Origin: Mariniblastus sp.
Lineage (GTDB): Bacteria; Planctomycetota; Planctomycetia; Pirellulales; Pirellulaceae
DNA: 47,129 bases
Direction: 5' to 3'
NCBI GenBank assembly: GCA_028823415.1
Contig: JAPKBL010000029.1
Span: forward strand, 1 to 47,129
The position numbers and the translations under genes are program-made. The notes beneath the pieces were generated by a model. It searched no databases and was not told the origin of the DNA. It worked only from the letters and a program-made list of their open reading frames with translations. Positions 36,483 to 46,363 of this stretch are shown in pieces. How positions within the stretch are numbered: the first letter of the stretch is position 1; the number at the start of each line of letters is the position of its first letter.

Positions 36483-36936
36483 TTCGGAATTTTTATTGGC
36501 TACACGAGAGGATTCCTCTCGAGGTTGTGTTCACCGTCATTGTAGAGCGATCGAGAATTTTGGACAAATCCAAATCTCATCAGAGCCCAAAATTCATAGA
36601 GAATAGATGGTGAATTCTGGAAACTCACCTGAATTCTGAAGACTCCCAATCACCGCCTTCAACGGTCGGAATTGGCACCTCTGGACAGGCCCCAAAGAGG
36701 AAAAACACGCTGGGAAAACCTTAAAACGTCGCAAATAACTGCATTTTCACGGCAATTCGTGAAATTTCGGCATCCCACATCAAACCAACAAAGAGGAAAT
36801 TTGGGAATTCTCCCAAGCCAACTGACCCCGTGTTCCAATACCCGCGATCAAAAACCTGAGGATCGCAACGAAGCTGTAAAACAACCGTAAAACAACCGTA
36901 AAACCCGTTACAAACCTTCTATCGTTGGAGCGAGGG
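36483..36936. other. Intergenic region between the BNR protein gene and hpf
   Basis: 454 bp without a credible gene. It holds the leader of hpf (minus strand), a 7-bp hairpin at 36505-36521, and the 11-bp tandem repeat at 36876-36906 just past the stop of the BNR gene. No clear terminator with a T run was seen. Confidence 0.4.
36876..36906. repeat. 11-bp tandem repeat
   Basis: GTAAAACAACC occurs at 36876-36886 and 36887-36897, followed by the variant GTAAAACCC (36898-36906). It lies 31-61 bp beyond the BNR gene stop. Slippage is the simplest origin; a protein-binding role is possible. Confidence 0.6.
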
Positions 36937-39900
36937 CTATGGAAGCTTCGTGAAAATTGCTGGGACGCTCGCCTTTCGCACCGCTTCGTTAAATTTCCTG
37001 ATCCCTTGGTCAACCACCGTCTTTTGCTTGGTGAGCAAGTCGTCAATTTCTTGAATCAACTGATTTCTCACGGCAATCGACTGCCGAGTCGGCCGATGAT
37101 CGCCAGCACTGGCGACGCCCACGAGACCACTCAAACGGTTATTAAGCCGAATTGGATAGTTTAGTGGATCCTGGGGGCTTTCGTTTTTTGTTTGGTAAAG
37201 CGCTTGTTCGACATTCACTAACGCTTGATCCAAATTCTTGGCTTTCTCTACCAGATCCTCGTTTCCGTCCCCTTTTTCAAGCCTGCTTTGAAGACTCTTG
37301 AGTTGCTCACGGATATCGCGAGTATTTTTGATTGCCAAGTGAATTTCGCTCAATTTATCCCGCACGCCAATGAGAAAATTGAATTGCGACTGGAAGTCGG
37401 CGAGTGTGGCCGATGACCTTGGATCTTTCTCGATCTTAAAATCAATGGTTTGATTGAAAATCGTATTTTCTTCAGAGGTCAGCGTTCCATTATCCGTAGA
37501 TGACTTTGAGACTGTCAACTTCGCTTGGTAAACTCCCGGAACAGCAAGGGGCCCTCTTGTGCCTCCACCCCAGAGCACCATTCCCTCAAACGTTTCGGCC
37601 CCTGGATACCTCATATCCCATCGCAACTCATTGACGCCCGCTTCCACTTTTAGCTTCTTATCTTTGCGTTCGCGGTCTGGCTGGGTGCTAAAGGTTTGGA
37701 TCACGTCACCGGACGGATCGATCAACTGCAGTTCCGTTTTCATTTTCTTATCCGGCACACGTTTCGCGAAAAATCGAATCGGCACCCCGGCCAGTATGTT
37801 CTGCCCAGCGGTTCTTCCGGGGGAACCGCTGCCACCGCCACGCATTCGAATCGTCGGGCGCGTCGCCAACAACTGAATTTCTTTTTCAAACAACTCTGAC
37901 GTCCATTGATGAATTGGGGTTAGATCATCCAGTAACCAAAACGATCTCCCCTGCGTCGCCACGATCAAATCTCCATTCTTGATGGCAAGATCAGTAATCG
38001 GAACAATGGGCAAATTGCATTGAAACGCACTCCAGCGACCGCCGTCATCAAAAGAAATGTAAAGCCCCGATTCAGTTCCTGCATATAACAATCCCTCGCG
38101 AGCAGGGTCGGCTCGGATGACTCGGGTAAAATCCTGACGGCCAATCCCGTCATTGATCGCCGTCCAGGTCTCACCATAATCTTCTGTTTTGAATAGATAC
38201 GGTTTGAAATCATCAAGCTTGTATCGCGTCGCGGCAACATAAAGGCCCCCCGGCAACGTGGGGTGCGGTTCAATAGAATTGATCTGTGCCCATTCCGGCA
38301 ATTCTGGTGGCGTAACATTCACCCATTTCTTTCCACCGTCGCGAGTCACGTGCAAGAGTCCATCATCCGATCCCGCCCAAAGAACATCTTTCTCAATTGC
38401 AGATTCACAAGCCGCGAAGATCGTGCAGTAGTATTCAACACTCGTATTGTCTTGCGTGATCGGCCCCCCGGACGATCCCAACTTTGACGAATCGTTACGT
38501 GTCAGATCGCCACTGATCCTTTTCCAGCTATCCCCGCCATTGGTGGTTTTGAAAAGCACATTGCCTGCGGTGTACAGCACTTTTGAATCGTGTTTCGAAA
38601 AGAAGATAGGAAAGTTCCACTGGAACCGATACTTCCCGTCACCCGCCCCGTGTCCCATTGGGTTATCAGGCCAAACGTGGACATTGCGCGTCTCCTGTGT
38701 GCGGTGATTTACCCGGGTCAAATAGCCACCGTAAGAACCGCCGTAAACAATCTCGGGATCTTCGGGATCGGGCGCAAGAAATCCGCTCTCACCTCCCGCC
38801 GTCGGGATCCAATCCCGTTCACCAATACTCCGGCCACTCGTTCGACTTAAAATACGAACGGTCGAATTATCTTGCTGGGCACCATAAATCCGATAGGGAA
38901 AATGATCATCGGTAGTGACTCGATAAAACTGTGCTGTCGGTTGGTTTTCATAAGTCGACCAAGTTTTTCCGCGGTTCAGCGAGATCTGAACCCCTCCGTC
39001 ATCGGCCACTGCCATGCGTTGGGGATCATTCGGAGCAATCCATAAATCATGGTGGTCGCCGTGGGGCGTTGAAATCGATTCAAACGACTTTCCGGCATCA
39101 CCGGATCTCCAAAACCGAACATTCAGGACGTAAACTTCGTCAACATTTTTTGGGCCCGCATAGACTCTCGTGTAGTACCACGCTCGCTGCCTTAATTTTC
39201 GCTCCTCGTTAATTCGAATCCAGGACGCACCGCCATCATCACTTCTAAAAAGACCACCGTCACTGGACTCAACCATCGCCCACACACGATTGGAGTCGAC
39301 GGGCGATACGGCAACACCACAAATCCCAACGATTCCCTGAGGCAGTCCTTCGTTGCGAGTAATTTCAGTCCACGTTTCGCCACTGTCGGTACTCTTCCAT
39401 ATACCCGACCCCTCGCCTCCGCTCTCCAGACTGTAAGGAGTTCGCATGATTTTCCACGTGGTTGCAAAAAGCACATTTGAATTTTGTGGATCAATAACCA
39501 AATCGACTGCGCCTGCCTCTTCATTGACAAACAACACCCGCTTCCACGTTGTGCCTCCATCGACGCTTTTGAAAACACCACGCTCCTGATTAGCGCCGAA
39601 CAAATGTCCAAGTACCGCCGCGTAAACGATGTCCGGATTGGTCGGATGGATGCGAATCCGAGGAATGCGTCGGGAATCTTCTAAACCCACCTGCTTCCAT
39701 GACTTCCCCGCATCGACCGACTTCCACACCCCATTACCATGAGAGACATTTCCGCGCACCGTGACCTCTCCGCCACCCACGTAAATAACATTTGGGTTGG
39801 AGGGGGCGACTTCAATCGCACCAATCGATCCCCCAAAAAAACCGTCCGAGATATTCTCCCAACTTGACCCAGCATCCTCGGTCTTCCAGACACCACCTCC

Positions 39901-40116
39901 TGCGGCACCCATGTAATACAGCATCGGATTGCCAGCAATTCCTGCCGTTGCCGCCGACCGCCCCCCGCGATACGGGCCGATAGATCGAAACGATAACGAT
40001 TTAAAAAACGATTGTTGTAAGTCTTCTGCAGGGACTGGCTGAGCCTGAGCAAAATTCCCGGAACTCAAAACAAGACCCAGTAGGGTGACCAAAACGAATG
40101 TTAAGTGTTGAAACAT
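36937..40116 (-). CDS. Secreted BNR/sortilin-like beta-propeller protein
   Basis: A 1059-residue protein with a signal peptide (hydrophobic about 6-20, cleavage near AQAQP). It is built from repeated blades ending in the Asp-box S/DxGxxW (DAGSSW, DAGKSW, DGGTTW, DSGETW, DGGASW, NGGDSW, DYGETW, DDGGRW), the pattern of sialidase/sortilin Vps10-type propellers. The last 300 residues are a different region: beta-rich, then helical with charged coiled-coil-like stretches (IREQLKSLQSRLEKG). Such proteins are frequent in planctomycetes and are thought to act in binding or degrading polysaccharide or protein, but no activity can be assigned. It shares its strand with the upstream thyA-folA pair, 253 bp away. 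Confidence 0.88.
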   Translation of the reverse strand: MFQHLTFVLVTLLGLVLSSGNFAQAQPVPAEDLQQSFFKSLSFRSIGPYRGGRSAATAGIAGNPMLYYMGAAGGGVWKTEDAGSSWENISDGFFGGSIGAIEVAPSNPNVIYVGGGEVTVRGNVSHGNGVWKSVDAGKSWKQVGLEDSRRIPRIRIHPTNPDIVYAAVLGHLFGANQERGVFKSVDGGTTWKRVLFVNEEAGAVDLVIDPQNSNVLFATTWKIMRTPYSLESGGEGSGIWKSTDSGETWTEITRNEGLPQGIVGICGVAVSPVDSNRVWAMVESSDGGLFRSDDGGASWIRINEERKLRQRAWYYTRVYAGPKNVDEVYVLNVRFWRSGDAGKSFESISTPHGDHHDLWIAPNDPQRMAVADDGGVQISLNRGKTWSTYENQPTAQFYRVTTDDHFPYRIYGAQQDNSTVRILSRTSGRSIGERDWIPTAGGESGFLAPDPEDPEIVYGGSYGGYLTRVNHRTQETRNVHVWPDNPMGHGAGDGKYRFQWNFPIFFSKHDSKVLYTAGNVLFKTTNGGDSWKRISGDLTRNDSSKLGSSGGPITQDNTSVEYYCTIFAACESAIEKDVLWAGSDDGLLHVTRDGGKKWVNVTPPELPEWAQINSIEPHPTLPGGLYVAATRYKLDDFKPYLFKTEDYGETWTAINDGIGRQDFTRVIRADPAREGLLYAGTESGLYISFDDGGRWSAFQCNLPIVPITDLAIKNGDLIVATQGRSFWLLDDLTPIHQWTSELFEKEIQLLATRPTIRMRGGGSGSPGRTAGQNILAGVPIRFFAKRVPDKKMKTELQLIDPSGDVIQTFSTQPDRERKDKKLKVEAGVNELRWDMRYPGAETFEGMVLWGGGTRGPLAVPGVYQAKLTVSKSSTDNGTLTSEENTIFNQTIDFKIEKDPRSSATLADFQSQFNFLIGVRDKLSEIHLAIKNTRDIREQLKSLQSRLEKGDGNEDLVEKAKNLDQALVNVEQALYQTKNESPQDPLNYPIRLNNRLSGLVGVASAGDHRPTRQSIAVRNQLIQEIDDLLTKQKTVVDQGIRKFNEAVRKASVPAIFTKLP

Positions 40117-40340
40117 AATGAATTACCAAATCCAGTGAAATAATTTCTCGGCAGCGATCGATACAATTTCCCGTATCGCCCTCCATTGTAATCTAAGCGG
40201 ATTGACTGGCGCAGATTTACTGAGAAAACAGCGCGATACCGCCGCTTCAGTGCCGAACGTGAGCCCAATCACCAATACCCTGAGCCGTTGCTCCGAGGAG
40301 GGGCAGCCGATCGGAACTCACGTTCCAATAGCCGTCAAAA

Positions 40341-40384
40341 TAGGATCTCGCAAATCAGGATCTGGCAAATCAGGATCTGGCAAA
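40341..40384. repeat. 15-bp tandem repeat at the folA stop, duplicating the stop codon
   Basis: On the minus strand the last codons of folA read TTTGCCAGATCCTGA (40384-40370). The same 15 nt follow (40369-40355), and a variant TTTGCGAGATCCTA (40354-40341) follows that. The phase is retained, so the second unit also ends in an in-frame TGA. Confidence 0.85.
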
Positions 40385-40858
40385 CGTCTGAAATGAATAG
40401 TCGAAACTGTTCTTTTCATCTTGCTGAAAATGCTGTTCCTCGACGAGTGTCCAATCATCCCAATCGATTTCGGGCAATTTTGTATCACCGTCGACTTCCG
40501 TGTGCACCCGAGTGAGGTGGATTTCGTTAACAAACGGAAGTGCAAGCCGGTAAATTTCCGCACCTCCCGTGATAAACGGAAGATCGTCTTTGGCACACAA
40601 TTCAATCGCTTCCTCAATTGAGTTGGCGACTAACCCGCCCTCACAAACAAAATCAGCTTGACGCGTAATAATGACCGTTGTCCGGCCAGGCAACAAACGG
40701 CCAATCGAATCATAGGTTTTTCGCCCCATGATAATATGATGGCCCATCGTCAACCGTTTGAATCGCTTCAAGTCGGCAGAAATCTGCCAAGGCAGATCTC
40801 CGTTGACTCCAATGACTTCGTTCTTGGCGGCGGCCACGATCATCGCTAACTTTTTCAT
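40370..40858 (-). CDS. folA: Dihydrofolate reductase
   Basis: A 162-residue enzyme reducing dihydrofolate to tetrahydrofolate with NADPH. Signatures: MIVAAAKNEVIGVNGDLPW (N-terminal strand and Met20-like loop), MGRKTYDSIG (NADPH binding), FITGGAEIYRLAL and EIHLTRV. The start chosen is the ATG at 40858, giving the usual N-terminus; a TTG 39 nt upstream is in frame but adds non-homologous residues. thyA ends 39 bp upstream on the same strand, the common thyA-folA pair: ThyA makes dihydrofolate and FolA recycles it. The 3' end is unusual: the last 15 nt including the stop are repeated downstream. Confidence 0.95.
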   Translation of the reverse strand: MKKLAMIVAAAKNEVIGVNGDLPWQISADLKRFKRLTMGHHIIMGRKTYDSIGRLLPGRTTVIITRQADFVCEGGLVANSIEEAIELCAKDDLPFITGGAEIYRLALPFVNEIHLTRVHTEVDGDTKLPEIDWDDWTLVEEQHFQQDEKNSFDYSFQTFARS

Positions 40859-40897
40859 CAACCTCACCCGTTTCGATACTGCAATCGCTAAACGCAA

Positions 40898-41692
40898 CTA
40901 AACTGCAACCTTGCCTTTGATGTGAGGATGAGCTTCGTACTCCGATAGCTCAAAATCCTCAAACTTAAAATCAAAGATTGATTTTACATTGTCATTCATC
41001 GAAAGTTTCGGCAATGGCTTAGGCTCGCGCGACAACTGCAAATCCACTTGCTCGAGATGGTTCGAATAGAGATGCGCGTCTCCGAGAGTGTGCACAAAAT
41101 CACCGGCTTTCAATCCAGTGACCTGAGCCACCATGCAAGTCAGTGCCGCATAAGAACCAATGTTAAAGGGAACTCCTAGAAAGACATCGGCGCTTCGTTG
41201 GTAGAGCTGACAAGACAACTCGCCATTGGCAACATAAAACTGAAAAAAAGCATGACAGGGGGGAAGTTTCATTTTTGGAATCTCAGCCACATTCCAAGCA
41301 CTCACGATCAAGCGTCGCGAGTCCGGGTTGTTCTCAATACCATCGATCACCTGTGAAATCTGATCGATCGTCGCTCCATCTGCCCCCAGCCAGCTTCGCC
41401 ACTGCGACCCGTACACCGGTCCAAGCTCACCATTCTCATCCGCCCATTCGTTCCAGATTCGAACGCCATTTTCCTGCAAATAGCGAACGTTGGTATCACC
41501 ACTCAAAAACCAGAGTAATTCGTGAATAATACTCTTAAAATGCAGTTTCTTGGTGGTGATCATCGGAAAAGTATCCCGAAGATCAAACCGCATCTGGTAA
41601 CCAAAAACGCTTTTCGTTCCGGTTCCGGTGCGATCGGTTTTCTCAACGCCTTTGTCGAGAATATGTCGAAGAAGGTCTAAGTATTGTTGCAT
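40898..41692 (-). CDS. thyA: Thymidylate synthase
   Basis: A 264-residue enzyme methylating dUMP to dTMP using methylene-tetrahydrofolate. The start at 41692 gives [15 protein letters not shown] and exactly the E. coli length; an ATG two codons earlier (41698) is in frame. The catalytic cysteine C146 is in [12 protein letters not shown]. Other signatures: [28 protein letters not shown] and [15 protein letters not shown]. folA follows on the same strand, 39 bp away. Cytoplasmic nucleotide synthesis; housekeeping. Upstream, 273 bp separate it from the divergent EamA gene. Confidence 0.97.
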   Translation of the reverse strand: MQQYLDLLRHILDKGVEKTDRTGTGTKSVFGYQMRFDLRDTFPMITTKKLHFKSIIHELLWFLSGDTNVRYLQENGVRIWNEWADENGELGPVYGSQWRSWLGADGATIDQISQVIDGIENNPDSRRLIVSAWNVAEIPKMKLPPCHAFFQFYVANGELSCQLYQRSADVFLGVPFNIGSYAALTCMVAQVTGLKAGDFVHTLGDAHLYSNHLEQVDLQLSREPKPLPKLSMNDNVKSIFDFKFEDFELSEYEAHPHIKGKVAV

Positions 41693-41965
41693 GACCATTT
41701 TGTATGGGTTGAAGTTGAAGGATTCAAGCCCGGCAATTCCTTCTAGGCTGACTCACCCTAAAAAACATCTGAAATTGCCGCGATTTTGACGACTCCACCC
41801 CCGATATTTGATTCCGCTCTTCGGGTCAGCTCGCTGGGATCATATCATCATTAACGGTGGAATTTTCGGGAAACCTAAAAAATCACTCGCGCCCACTCCA
41901 GATTGGGAGCTGCTCTGCCGGTTAGCCATTTGAGATCTACCATCAATAATCATAAATCATCTCCC

Positions 41966-42940
41966 ATGCCATCTATCCGTTTGGCGGACATTAGCCTGTT
42001 ACTGGTTGCCCTCATCTGGGGCGTCAACATGGCTGTCATGAAAGTAGGAATCACGCTGATAGACCTATTCGCGTTCAATGCTGTTCGCCTAACCCTCTCC
42101 GCAATGACCCTTGGCGTATGCGTTTTACTGGAAAAACGCCGGCGCGCAACCGAACCGAGCACAAATCCCACCCCCCACGCCAATCGCTCCACTGCAAAAA
42201 AATGGGGGGTTGTCATGGCGTTCGGTCTTCTCTCTGGCGGCTTCTATCAGATTTTGTTTGCGATCGGAATGGACCGCACAACCGCCGGTGACACAGCGCT
42301 AATTATGTCGTCGATTCCGATGTGGACCGCAATACTCGCTTTCATTTTCCTCCGCGAACATCTCGAAAAAATATGGATCGGTCTAACGATTACCTTCGTC
42401 GGTACGCTCGTCGTCACACTTCAAAGTGGTGGTATCGACTTTTCAAATGAAAATTTGATCGGAAATTCAATCATTCTTATCGCAGCACTGGCGTGGTCGA
42501 CGAGCGTCATCATTAGCCGCCCACTGATGAAATCGATTTCGCCCATTCAACTTGCGTTTTATGCTACCCTTGGCACCCTGCCGATCCACTATTTAATGGC
42601 GTGGATTACCGAGTCCGAAGGGTTCGGGCACCTGAATCAACCCTCGATTTTATTTTGCATTGGTTACTCAGGAATCTTCTCAACAGGATTGGCCTATGCC
42701 ATGTGGAATTATGGCGTTCATAAACTGGGAGCATCCCACGCCTCGGTCTACCAAAACTTAGTGCCTTTGGTCGCCTTAGCCGCAGCTTGGATCTCGCCAC
42801 TCAATGAAAAAATCACAGTTGTCCAAATAATCGGCGGGTTTTTGATCATCTTTGGGTTATTGGTCACGCAAAAGTTACGGACGCCTTCGGACGAAACACA
42901 AATCAATAAACTTCAGCGAAAACCTCAAATTCTGAAATAA
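41966..42940 (+). CDS. EamA/DMT family transporter
   Basis: A 324-residue integral membrane protein from the ATG at 41966; the frame is open from 41903, but the extra residues are hydrophilic and the ATG leads straight into the first helix (ADISLLLVALIWGVNMAVMK). Ten hydrophobic helices in two EamA halves (about 8-140 and 155-300) are visible, separated by a Pro/Asn-rich cytoplasmic loop. Typical pieces are GMDRTTAGDTALIMSSIPMW and HASVYQNLVPLVALAAAW. DMT proteins export metabolites or amino acids; the substrate is unknown. It is separated from the downstream glycosyltransferase by 151 bp. Confidence 0.92.
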   Translation: MPSIRLADISLLLVALIWGVNMAVMKVGITLIDLFAFNAVRLTLSAMTLGVCVLLEKRRRATEPSTNPTPHANRSTAKKWGVVMAFGLLSGGFYQILFAIGMDRTTAGDTALIMSSIPMWTAILAFIFLREHLEKIWIGLTITFVGTLVVTLQSGGIDFSNENLIGNSIILIAALAWSTSVIISRPLMKSISPIQLAFYATLGTLPIHYLMAWITESEGFGHLNQPSILFCIGYSGIFSTGLAYAMWNYGVHKLGASHASVYQNLVPLVALAAAWISPLNEKITVVQIIGGFLIIFGLLVTQKLRTPSDETQINKLQRKPQILK

Positions 42941-43091
42941 AAACAGTGCTATCAATGCGGCAATCAGAATCTAAATATTTTTTTCGATTTTCAGCTCGAA
43001 AATTTCCGATGACAGCAAGCAGACACATGCTTCTCGTTAACGACGCGATACTCATTCGCAGCTCTCCTAGAACCTGACTCAGGGTTAAAAA

Positions 43092-44048
43092 ATGCCACGG
43101 TTTTCTATCATCATTCCACTGATGGGCGACGAACGCTTATTCGATCAAACGCTGGCTTCGATCCTACGAGACCGATCGCCCTCAAGCGAAATTCTTGTCA
43201 TTCATGATGGAACATACCAAGACCCTCACCAGCTAAGCGACGAAATCACTTTCGTATCCACCGAGAAGCGGTGCGATTTGATTGCAATGTTTAATCGTGG
43301 GGTGAGCCTTTCGTCCGGAGATTTTATCACGTTCATTCGCCCCGGAATGGAGCTCTCCCAGGATTGGCAATTGACCGTCGAGGACGCTTTCCAAAAACCA
43401 CATATCGCCAGCGTTTCACCGCTGATCACAACTCACTCAGAGCCTCAGAAAATAGTCACCGCTGGTGTAGAGGCCGGGATTGGGTTTCAAAGGAAAATGA
43501 CCGCCACACGCTGGCGCAATACTCCCACAAGAATAAAACGCGTTTCCCCACTTGGCCCAACATCCTGGGCCGCGTTCTATCGTCGCTCTGCAATTGAGCA
43601 AATTCATCCCATTTCAGAAAACCTCGACTCTGTCTTTTTCGATCTTGAGATTGCGATGAGCCTTCGAACGATCGGGATGGGAACCGCGTTCAGCCCAGAA
43701 ACGACTTTGGAAGTCGAACGAACCGGCTTAATCACAAGAGAGCTGAAACTGGCTCATGGGCAATCTGCCCAGCGAACGTATTGCCGGCATTCCATTGCAG
43801 GTGCCTCCATCGTGAGGACAGCCCTCTTGATCGCCTGGGATCTAATCAATGCCCCGTTGCAACCTTGGCGATTGCGGCAGGCGGGGGGGCGAATTTCTGC
43901 AGTCTTACGTCGGCGAGAGGACCGTGAGTACAGTGCTCATCTGAAAAAAATCGCTTCTGAAAATCAACTTCGAATCCCCTTTGAATCGCCGATCCAATCG
44001 GCACAGGACAGCCGTCTAGATTCGTCGCCAGCACGTCGGGCCGCGTAA
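43092..44048 (+). CDS. Glycosyltransferase family 2-like protein
   Basis: A 318-residue GT-A fold protein. It starts with the nucleotide-sugar binding strand FSIIIPLMGDERLFDQTLASIL, then EILVIHDGT (the DG of the GT2 first motif) and LIAMFNRGVSLSSGDFITFIRPG, where the usual DDD/DxD is reduced to RPGME. The acceptor half includes GPTSWAAFYRRSAIE and FFDLEIAMSLRTIGMG. The C-terminus is basic with no transmembrane anchor. AGGG lies about 7 nt before the ATG. The lack of a clear DxD makes activity less certain. The radical SAM gene starts 121 bp downstream. Confidence 0.78.
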   Translation: MPRFSIIIPLMGDERLFDQTLASILRDRSPSSEILVIHDGTYQDPHQLSDEITFVSTEKRCDLIAMFNRGVSLSSGDFITFIRPGMELSQDWQLTVEDAFQKPHIASVSPLITTHSEPQKIVTAGVEAGIGFQRKMTATRWRNTPTRIKRVSPLGPTSWAAFYRRSAIEQIHPISENLDSVFFDLEIAMSLRTIGMGTAFSPETTLEVERTGLITRELKLAHGQSAQRTYCRHSIAGASIVRTALLIAWDLINAPLQPWRLRQAGGRISAVLRRREDREYSAHLKKIASENQLRIPFESPIQSAQDSRLDSSPARRAA

Positions 44049-44169
44049 CTAAAGCATGGGCAGCAGATGCCAATTCAAATCCCATCGGCAACAAATTGGC
44101 TTCGAACTTCCCATTGGTCCGTGAAATATCCCACCATGATGCGGTTTTCTTCAATGAGATGACCCAGCG

Positions 44170-45612
44170 TTGTCGGTGCGTATCTTTCCGCCGGCGGGTA
44201 TACTGGGAGAGGTCAAGTTTGAACTGAATGTCAAATTTGAACCTAGTGATCTCTCAATTTTTCACCTTCCAACTTTGCTTACCGCCCGACTCGCTCGGAC
44301 TGTAAAAAAAACCGGCTCTCACACGGAACAGAAAATGTATCTTCGATTGGCCAAGCGAATGTTGCTAGAAACAGACAAACGTTTGCTCTGGAAACTGGCA
44401 TGGAACATGGGCTTCAAGGGCTGGCGAAGCGTTCAGAAACACAAGAAAAGATTGAAGAACGGTAAATTCTTCCCGCCCTATCTCTACATTTCGATCATCA
44501 ACAGTTGCAATCTTCGGTGCACCGGTTGTTGGGTCGATGTCTCGTCAAAGCAAAGTAAAATTGATGTCGAGGCAATGAACCGAATGATCGGCTCGGCCAA
44601 GAAACAAGGGAATTCATTTTTTGGGCTGCTCGGCGGAGAACCGTTCATGCACAAAGAACTGTTTGAGATTCTCGAAGCACATCCGGATGTCTATTTTCAA
44701 GTGTTCACTAACGGACACTTTATTACCGATGAAGTCGCCAAACGACTTCGCAAATGCGGTAACGTGACGCCTTTGATCAGCGTCGAGGGAACAGAGATCA
44801 TCAGCGATCAGCGACGCGGAAAAGCCGGCGTACTATCAGCCACCATGGCCGGACTTCAGAACTGTCTCAACAACAAGGTAATGACAGGCGTCTGCACCAG
44901 CTTATGCCAAACTAATTTCGAAGAACTCCTTTGCGAAGAATGGGTCGACCGCCTCATTGAAATGGGCGTGCTCTATACGTGGTATCACGTTTACCGGCCA
45001 ATGGGGCCCGACCCCGCCCCCGAACTCGCCTTGACTCCCGAGCAACAACGAACCGCAAGACAGTTTGTGGTAGACATGCGTTGCAAAAAACCGATCATTG
45101 TCATTGATGCCTACTACGATGCTGATGGCAAAGCACTCTGTCCCGCGGCCACTGGTTTCACACATCACGTCAACCCTTGGGGCGACATCGAACCGTGTCC
45201 GATCATCCAGTTCACCAAGGAGTCCATTCACGATGAACGGCCGCTGGATCAGGTATTCAATGAATCAGAGTTTTTAAGAGATTTCAGAAAAACTGCCGCC
45301 GCAAACACCCGTGGCTGTATCGTCCTAGAGCGGCCAGATCTGATTGAATCCCTCGTAGAAAAACATGGCGCCAAAGACGCGACGGCGAGAAAGTCAGCGA
45401 TCGCTGAATTGCGAGCAACACAACCACATCCGTCTCAGTATTCCCCAGATTTAGAACCCATTCCGGAAAAAAGCTGGGCCTATCGCCTCGCAAAAAAAAT
45501 TGCTTATCATGACTACGGTGTTTATGATCAACACTTTGAAGCCGAGAATTGGCAAGACCCAGAAAAAGCCAATCCGCCCCAGCCGGATTCTGAATTAGTA
45601 CAACTCAAATAA
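44170..45612 (+). CDS. Radical SAM protein with auxiliary cysteines
   Basis: A protein of up to 480 residues. The radical SAM motif CNLRCTGC (C113, C117, C120) binds the 4Fe-4S cluster that cleaves SAM; the GGEPF motif follows at about 155-159. A C-terminal region with CPAATGFTHHVNPWGDIEPCP resembles the SPASM/auxiliary cluster segment; two more cysteines occur in CTSLC and TRGCIV. The TTG at 44170 is a weak start; an ATG at 44335 would give 425 residues and remove a mixed N-terminus. Conserved-looking sequence (LPTLLTARLARTV) argues for a start near or before residue 30. The substrate is unknown; the glycosyltransferase neighbour hints at a modification pathway, but this is inference. Confidence 0.85.
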   Translation: MSVRIFPPAGILGEVKFELNVKFEPSDLSIFHLPTLLTARLARTVKKTGSHTEQKMYLRLAKRMLLETDKRLLWKLAWNMGFKGWRSVQKHKKRLKNGKFFPPYLYISIINSCNLRCTGCWVDVSSKQSKIDVEAMNRMIGSAKKQGNSFFGLLGGEPFMHKELFEILEAHPDVYFQVFTNGHFITDEVAKRLRKCGNVTPLISVEGTEIISDQRRGKAGVLSATMAGLQNCLNNKVMTGVCTSLCQTNFEELLCEEWVDRLIEMGVLYTWYHVYRPMGPDPAPELALTPEQQRTARQFVVDMRCKKPIIVIDAYYDADGKALCPAATGFTHHVNPWGDIEPCPIIQFTKESIHDERPLDQVFNESEFLRDFRKTAAANTRGCIVLERPDLIESLVEKHGAKDATARKSAIAELRATQPHPSQYSPDLEPIPEKSWAYRLAKKIAYHDYGVYDQHFEAENWQDPEKANPPQPDSELVQLK

Positions 45613-45655
45613 AGAATCATGATTAAGCCGCAACGTTTTTACACGGTTCAAATTT

Positions 45656-46318
45656 GTGGATAATTTCTCAATAGCAATAGTAGTCACCATCGTCCTATTA
45701 GTCGTGGGCGGTATCACGTATTCGATCCTTTACGAGAAAAAGCGGAAACAGAAACTGAAAGAGACAGCCGAGGAGATGGGGTTAACATTTTCCCCCGACG
45801 GCGATCCCCATCTACTCACTCGTTTTTCAGATTTCAAACTCTTCAATGTGGGTCGAGGTCGGCGAATGAGCAACCTGATTCAGGGGGACAGCGGCGAAGT
45901 CAAAATCGCCATCTTCGAATACAAATACACGACCGGAAGCGGGAAAAACTCTAAGACCCGGCACCAGTCGGTCGTGTCACTTCACTCTCCCGACTTAGTT
46001 TGTCCAGATTTCACCATCCGCCCCGAGAACTTTCTTGACAGAATCGGCAGTGCACTCGGCTTTCAGGATATTGATTTCGATGATCACCCAGAGTTTTCAA
46101 GTAAGTTCGTTTTGCAAGGATCTGACGAACAACAACTGAGACAGTATTTCAATCAAGTAACGTTGGATTTCTTTACTGCCAGACCAAACATTTGCGTGGA
46201 AGCTCAATCGGGAACGATGTTTTATTATCGCGTCAACAAGCGAATCAAAGCCGATAAGGTTAAGGATAACCTCAGCGAAGCTTACGAAGTATTTGGCATG
46301 ATGGTGGATCACGCTTAA
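45656..46318 (+). CDS. Membrane-anchored protein of unknown function
   Basis: A 220-residue protein with one N-terminal transmembrane helix (about 6-26), a basic stop (EKKRKQKLK) and a soluble domain. The domain has EEMGLTFSPDGDP, SDFKLFNVGRGRRMSNLIQG, IAIFEYKYTTGSGKNSKTRHQSV and FTARPNICVEAQ, like the DUF3137-type proteins of unknown function that follow a single helix. The start is a GTG with no good ribosome-binding site. It follows the radical SAM gene by 43 bp and may be co-transcribed. It is convergent with the ferredoxin-domain gene. Confidence 0.75.
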   Translation: MDNFSIAIVVTIVLLVVGGITYSILYEKKRKQKLKETAEEMGLTFSPDGDPHLLTRFSDFKLFNVGRGRRMSNLIQGDSGEVKIAIFEYKYTTGSGKNSKTRHQSVVSLHSPDLVCPDFTIRPENFLDRIGSALGFQDIDFDDHPEFSSKFVLQGSDEQQLRQYFNQVTLDFFTARPNICVEAQSGTMFYYRVNKRIKADKVKDNLSEAYEVFGMMVDHA

Positions 46319-46363
46319 GCAACTGGATACCGTTCAAAGGCCACTGTTAGCAAAACCCACCGC

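Noticed and set aside
40318..40617. Minus-strand frame with repeated Pro-Asp-Leu at the end of folA
   Set aside because: It is the out-of-frame reading of the folA 3' repeats and gene.
42981..43002. Hairpin TTTTCGA/TCGAAAA after the EamA gene as a terminator
   Set aside because: AT-rich 7-bp stem with a loop of eight and no T run after it; too weak to call.
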